In this document: positions 64,000-64,000 of the stretch, piece after piece
How the letters are laid out: each line of letters opens with the position of its first letter
Numbering within the stretch: position 1 is the first letter of the stretch
DNA from: Stygiobacter sp. RIFOXYC2_FULL_38_25
Lineage (GTDB): Bacteria; Bacteroidota; Ignavibacteria; Ignavibacteriales; Melioribacteraceae
Assembly (NCBI GenBank): GCA_001803165.1
Contig: MHAZ01000019.1
Span: 1 to 64,000, forward strand
Reading direction: 5' to 3'
DNA: 64,000 nt
Position numbers and translations under genes: made by a program
The notes under the pieces: model-generated
Database searches by the model: none
What the model was told of the DNA's origin: nothing
The model's input: the letters and a program-made list of their open reading frames with translations, nothing else

Positions 64000-64000
64000 A

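Noticed and set aside
1-64000. CRISPR array
   Set aside because: No regularly spaced repeats of 20-40 bases found; repeats seen are dispersed or inverted.
1-64000. rRNA or tRNA genes
   Set aside because: No rRNA-like or cloverleaf sequence was noticed in the intergenic regions.

Overview
The window looks like a chromosomal piece of a low-GC, Gram-negative member of the Bacteroidota/Chlorobi side, most like Ignavibacteria. Reasons: several secreted proteins end in a type IX secretion (T9SS) sorting domain of the NPFNP...LGQEV...KKM type, there are PorV/PorQ-like barrels, TonB-dependent receptors with a CarboxypepD_reg-like N-terminus, GHL10 hydrolases, a propeller-type sensor kinase, and many signal peptides ending in AQ or SAQ. 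The taxonomy is an inference from protein style; no rRNA or tRNA gene was found.

Layout. 1-1.7 kb: two minus-strand genes (an HNH-type protein and a coiled-coil/zinc-ribbon protein) separated by a folded repeat with the architecture of an integron attC site, so probably a cassette array without a visible integrase. 1.7-2.2 kb: non-coding DNA with a palindromic repeat element. 2.2-4.3 kb: ECF sigma factor, small membrane anti-sigma candidate and two Spy/CpxP-like periplasmic proteins. 4.4-7.7 kb: MacA/MacB-type ABC exporter in three genes. 7.8-12.3 kb: TPR protein, lipoprotein with two rhodanese domains and a multihaem cytochrome c, under a sigma-54 activator; a -24/-12 promoter and matching palindromes are visible. 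12.4-13.7 kb: thioredoxin reductase and an unusual thioredoxin. 13.9-16.5 kb: GH88 hydrolase and lysA. 16.6-17.85 kb: an IS110-family element with a region that folds like a bridge RNA. 18-24.5 kb: a coupled four-gene operon (GT2, HIT-like DUF4922, FAD/Fe-S oxidoreductase, PLP acyltransferase). 24.9-44 kb: two parallel modules of TonB-dependent receptor, large T9SS-sorted protein and PorV-like barrel, plus three propeller/FG-GAP surface proteins. 44-50.5 kb: secreted GHL10 hydrolase, NarL-type regulator and propeller sensor kinase.

50.6-53.1 kb is an accessory strip with small genes and several dispersed repeats; one ~200-bp repeat occurs in inverted orientation at 50.64 and 57.65 kb. From 53.2 to 62.7 kb the genes turn to the plus strand and form a peptidoglycan breakdown and salvage set: GHL10 lipoprotein, amidase, BadF-type amino-sugar kinase, AmpG-like permease, NlpC/P60 peptidase and Ala-Glu epimerase. 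The window ends with a frameshifted secreted-protein gene and the C-terminus of an unidentified gene.

How the parts work together: the sigma/anti-sigma/Spy genes and the exporter suggest envelope stress handling; the cytochrome/rhodanese operon suggests respiratory or sulfur chemistry switched by a sensing sigma-54 activator; the receptor/T9SS/PorV modules suggest surface capture of an unknown ligand; the last cluster turns wall fragments into amino sugars and amino acids. Start codons were chosen by hand from ribosome binding sites and signal peptides; several first candidate starts were TTG or GTG and were moved to better-placed ATGs.
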